16,871 bases of DNA from NCBI GenBank assembly GCA_052032335.1, contig JBPEWV010000104.1, forward strand, positions 1 through 16,871, read 5' to 3'. The position numbers and the translations under genes are program-made. The first letter of the stretch is position 1; every line of letters starts with the position of its first letter. The notes under the pieces are model-generated. The model did not search any database. It was not told the DNA's origin and worked only from the letters and a program-made list of their open reading frames with translations. The stretch is from Pleionea sp052032335 (GTDB lineage Bacteria > Pseudomonadota > Gammaproteobacteria > Enterobacterales > Kangiellaceae). Shown here piece after piece: positions 14,422-16,871 of this stretch.

Positions 14422-15198
14422 ATGGAATATTTAAAGAATTTAGACTTGGTATTTAGTCAGGGTTCAAAGGCTCTATTGAAACAATGCGCGACAACTGAAT
14501 GGCTCACGCAATATCTAACGACAAGATTAAACGACGAAAGTCTTACGCTCGGCGATGTACAGCATAAACTTCAAATTATTGAAGAGAATCAACACTTAGT
14601 TTTAAGATCATCACTTATATCACCACAAGATTCTGTTTCTCAACACGTCACCCTGTCAGAAAGAGATTGTTTATTGGTGGTATTTGGCGGTGCTGAAGTT
14701 CAAGTTGATTATTACACAGACTCCACTCCGAATGCAGATAGCTATAACAAGACCTTAGTCTTGAGCGATTCCATTCTTTATCAGGATGGTGACTTCATTG
14801 AGTTAAAAAAAGGTGTGACTTTTTATAAAATCACTTACAAAAAAGCAGGAGTTATCGTTTCTCTGGTCGGAAAATCAAGCATTCCTGAAATTTTCAAGTT
14901 CGACCCTTCGTCTGGTAAGCTAGCGAATGTATCAGCTTCAGAAATGCTTTACTCAAAATTAGATTTCGCTTGTAATTTGCTAGCAAAATTCCCAAGGGAG
15001 CAGTCTCTTCCGGTCCTTGATAAGCTTATCGCGCACGATGTTCATTATATCCGTTGGTCAGCAATGCAAGCTTTTGCTCAAATAGCGAAGCCAGAAGATA
15101 CCAAGGCAGCACTAACGAAATTAAAAGATGATCCGCACCCACATATCAGGAATGCCGTAAACTATTCATTAACACATTTATTTAGGGAACAACAATGA
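14422..15198 (+). CDS. Cupin-like/HEAT-repeat protein in the peptide operon
   Basis: This encodes 258 residues. The ATG at 14422 is chosen over a TTG at 14404 because AGGA is 8 nt upstream and the TTG lies inside the hairpin. Residues 1-50 are helical. About 55-150 is a run of beta strands (LLVVFGGAEVQVDYY, IELKKGVTFYKITY) with the look of a cupin-type barrel but without clear metal ligands. Residues 177-255 are HEAT-like helix pairs (LPVLDKLIAHDVHYIRWSAM; LTKLKDDPHPHIRNAVNYSL), usually a protein-binding surface. No signal peptide, so cytoplasmic. It overlaps the next gene by 4 nt (ATGA), implying coupled translation and probably a partnership. A role in binding or maturing the 36-residue peptide is inference from context. 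Confidence 0.82.
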   Translation: MEYLKNLDLVFSQGSKALLKQCATTEWLTQYLTTRLNDESLTLGDVQHKLQIIEENQHLVLRSSLISPQDSVSQHVTLSERDCLLVVFGGAEVQVDYYTDSTPNADSYNKTLVLSDSILYQDGDFIELKKGVTFYKITYKKAGVIVSLVGKSSIPEIFKFDPSSGKLANVSASEMLYSKLDFACNLLAKFPREQSLPVLDKLIAHDVHYIRWSAMQAFAQIAKPEDTKAALTKLKDDPHPHIRNAVNYSLTHLFREQQ

Positions 15199-15944
15199 GC
15201 TTCGTTATTCAAAGAGATCTGAGTTCGTCTATTACACTAGATGAGTTTTGTGCACTTTGTGATTCCAAGGGGCCATTCATGGAGGCGAGCGATTACGCTC
15301 CCGTTTTAGATGCTTTTCGATCGCTAGCAAACAATGAAGACTTGTTAGTTGATACTCTGCATCAAGAGTTATCAGACTTAGACAATTTTCAAAGCAGTAG
15401 TTCTTACAATATCCAGTCGTTGCTTGTCGCGAAAAGAAAAAATTACGACATTCGAATTAACTTCTGGCCGTCACCAAACGACTTTACTGTTCAGGAAGAG
15501 TTTTCTGAAAGCTATTTTGCTTATAATTTCCCTCACGATCATAATTTTCACTTTTTAACCGTGGGCTACTACGGTAGTGGGTACTCAACAGATATTTATA
15601 CCTACGATCATGACAAGGTCAATCCAGTAAAAGGAGAGCAAGTTTCAGCAGATTATGTGGGACGATTTACCTTGAGTAAAGGGAGTATGATGATTTACGA
15701 AGCAAGTAAGCACATTCATACTCAGTTTGCTCCTAAAGACTTTTCTATTTCGATAAACTTATTACCCAAACAAAGTAACACTTTGTCGCAATATGCTTTC
15801 AAAATTAAAGACTCCAAACTGTATTTTGACCATATTGTATCACAGGGCTCCCCGCTCAGTGAGATTGAAAAGTATGTAAAATACCTGCAAAATGCCGAGC
15901 TGACATCGCTATTTGAAGAATACCGTAATGAACAACTTGCTTAA
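15195..15944 (+). CDS. Cupin-like protein with clustered histidines
   Basis: This encodes 249 residues. Its ATG overlaps the preceding stop (ATGA), so translation is coupled. Residues 1-75 are mostly helical, and 75-195 are beta-rich. The core carries FPHDHNFHFLTVGYYGSGY (H114, H116, H119) followed by a strand with IYTYD, then LSKGSMMIYEASKHIHTQF (H173, H175) and SISINLL. This spacing suits a metal-binding double-stranded beta-helix. I recall a conserved protein family with the same HDHNF.FLTVGY.G.GY and IY.AS..VH.Q core, often mislabelled as transposase in databases. There is nothing transposase-like in the sequence. Whether it is an oxygenase, another metal enzyme or a binding protein cannot be told. 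Next to an ABC transporter and a peptide gene, a maturation role is the leading inference. Confidence 0.82.
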   Translation: MSFVIQRDLSSSITLDEFCALCDSKGPFMEASDYAPVLDAFRSLANNEDLLVDTLHQELSDLDNFQSSSSYNIQSLLVAKRKNYDIRINFWPSPNDFTVQEEFSESYFAYNFPHDHNFHFLTVGYYGSGYSTDIYTYDHDKVNPVKGEQVSADYVGRFTLSKGSMMIYEASKHIHTQFAPKDFSISINLLPKQSNTLSQYAFKIKDSKLYFDHIVSQGSPLSEIEKYVKYLQNAELTSLFEEYRNEQLA

Positions 15945-15956
15945 TCAGGCCAGACT

Positions 15957-16577
15957 TTGTTAACTATCGATTGCTTGAATAAAAATTATGGTACCAAGCA
16001 ATTAATCCAAGGTTTAACTCTAGAGCTAAATCAAGGACATTACATCATTCATGGTCCTAATGGCTGTGGGAAGTCCACTTTACTGCGCATTCTTGCTGGT
16101 GCCGACAACGATTGGTCAGGAAGTATTCAGCTTGCGGGTTTGGAACAGGCGAAACAGTATAAGCGCTATACACAGAAAGTAAGCTACGTACCTGATAGTC
16201 TGTCGTTTTTTAATCAACTGTACGTTAGTGAATTTATTCCCTTCGCACTGGCGCAACGCAAGTTACGTGAGCCGTCTAAACTCGAGGCTCTAGCCGATTC
16301 GTTTCGGTTCGACATCGACTCGATGAAATCCATTGGCGACCTCTCGCTGGGCAACGCCAAGAAACTGATGTTGCTAGTAGCCTTGTGCAGCGATTGCGAT
16401 TTGTACCTTTTTGATGAACCACTGAATGGTCTGGACGATCACTCTTGCGAAGTCTTGATCAAGGAATTAACCGAGTTGTCGGATAAATTGATTATATTGT
16501 CGACTCACGTTAAACACCCTGCACTGGGTGCCAACTTTAGTTCAATTGCGTTTGATAGCTTAAATGAATACCGTTAG
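15957..16577 (+). CDS. ABC transporter ATP-binding protein
   Basis: This encodes 206 residues from a TTG at 15957, with AGG 8 nt upstream and a 12-nt gap from the previous stop. All ATPase motifs are in order: Walker A GPNGCGKST (33-41), a Q-loop region near VSYVPDS (76-82, the Gln not in its usual place), the signature LSLGN (129-133, a divergent LSGGQ), Walker B DLYLFDE (148-154) followed by a D-loop LDD, and the switch His in LSTHV (H184). It is a compact, single-domain subunit like those of CcmA-type and bacteriocin-immunity exporters. It pairs with the membrane protein whose start overlaps its end by 14 nt. It probably exports the operon's peptide or protects the producer from it. Confidence 0.92.
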   Translation: MLTIDCLNKNYGTKQLIQGLTLELNQGHYIIHGPNGCGKSTLLRILAGADNDWSGSIQLAGLEQAKQYKRYTQKVSYVPDSLSFFNQLYVSEFIPFALAQRKLREPSKLEALADSFRFDIDSMKSIGDLSLGNAKKLMLLVALCSDCDLYLFDEPLNGLDDHSCEVLIKELTELSDKLIILSTHVKHPALGANFSSIAFDSLNEYR

Positions 16578-16871
16578 TCTTTTTTTTAAGCAATCCTCCA
16601 GAACCCTGAAGCAACTGTATAAAGAGCAAAGTAAGGTCGTTGCCGTTATATTTGCGGTCATGCCAGCGGCCATCTTTCTGCTGCCATATCTATTGCAGAT
16701 GATCAGTCGCGAAGACATCCCGCTTTTAATTCGCGTGGTGATATTCTCAATCTTTACGCTTGGGGCAGCTCAACTTATAAGCAAACTGCATGACTTAGCC
16801 TATGGTAGTGGTGCCGTCATGCTACTATCCCAACTAACTACAAGAAAATATTTAACCAGACTGGCCATTTT
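16564..16871 (+). CDS. ABC transporter membrane protein, N-terminal part
   Basis: An ATG at 16564 lies within the end of the ATPase gene (14-nt overlap, different frame) and the frame stays open for 102 codons to the right edge, so the gene is cut by the window. After a basic, amphipathic start (KQSSRTLKQLYKEQSK), hydrophobic segments follow at about residues 25-47 (VVAVIFAVMPAAIFLLPYLL) and 56-75 (IPLLIRVVIFSIFTLGAAQL), with more expected beyond the edge. Position and topology fit the permease partner of the preceding ATPase, as in ABC-2-type exporters. No further identification is possible from the fragment. Confidence 0.75.
   Translation, partial: MNTVSLFFKQSSRTLKQLYKEQSKVVAVIFAVMPAAIFLLPYLLQMISREDIPLLIRVVIFSIFTLGAAQLISKLHDLAYGSGAVMLLSQLTTRKYLTRLAI

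Noticed and set aside
15195..15944. Reading this protein as a transposase, the label I recall for similar database entries
   Set aside because: There is no DDE, HUH or HTH motif. The sequence is beta-rich with cupin-like histidine motifs, and no terminal inverted repeats flank it.
1..16871. tRNA, rRNA, CRISPR array, integrase or attachment site
   Set aside because: No cloverleaf, regularly spaced repeat-spacer pattern or recombinase motif was seen on either strand by eye.

Overview
The window looks like chromosomal DNA of a Gram-negative, probably marine gammaproteobacterium. The grounds are a YeeN-type YebC-family gene, Sec signal peptides and lipoboxes, TPR and cache-like membrane sensors, Shine-Dalgarno and sigma-70 signals of the Gram-negative kind, and moderate GC content judged by eye. 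I cannot name the genus. There are no rRNA, tRNA or CRISPR features and no recognisable integrase or transposase.

Positions 1-5210 carry mostly cell-envelope genes. They are a small exported Gly-rich protein (+), a 705-residue TPR/transmembrane/PAS-like protein (+) preceded by two tandem stem-loops, a Cys-rich exported protein (-), a beta-propeller lipoprotein (-), and a divergently transcribed lipoprotein (+). The two lipoprotein genes share a promoter region dense in dyads. A terminator then separates this block from a YeeN/YebC-family translation or regulatory factor at 5318-6034, the one gene of a well-known family here.

Positions 6035-9368 are sparse. They hold a 134-bp palindromic MITE-like repeat, a strong bidirectional terminator, three short minus-strand genes (a small Cys-containing exported protein, a membrane-anchored coiled-coil protein and a 60-residue protein), and a minus-strand gene for a DnaQ-like DEDDh-fold protein that has lost nearly all its catalytic residues. 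That gene has a near-consensus sigma-70 promoter and its own terminator.

Positions 9654-13943 encode one 1429-residue polytopic membrane protein with large extracytoplasmic sensor-like regions, a cytoplasmic region ending in a winged-helix-like segment, and two C-terminal membrane helices. It is divergent from the pseudo-exonuclease gene, and a direct repeat with exactly 30-bp spacing lies between them.

Positions 14155 to the right edge hold the most interesting unit. A good promoter drives a 36-residue hydrophobic peptide gene with a strong ribosome binding site. A GC-rich hairpin follows, then a cupin-like/HEAT-repeat protein, a translationally coupled second cupin-like protein with clustered histidines, an ABC ATPase and the start of a membrane permease. 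This layout (peptide, attenuating hairpin, two possible maturation or carrier proteins, ABC exporter) is what one expects of a small modified-peptide or bacteriocin-like system, but neither the peptide nor the pair of proteins matches a class I can name. The function is inference. The genes and their order are seen directly.
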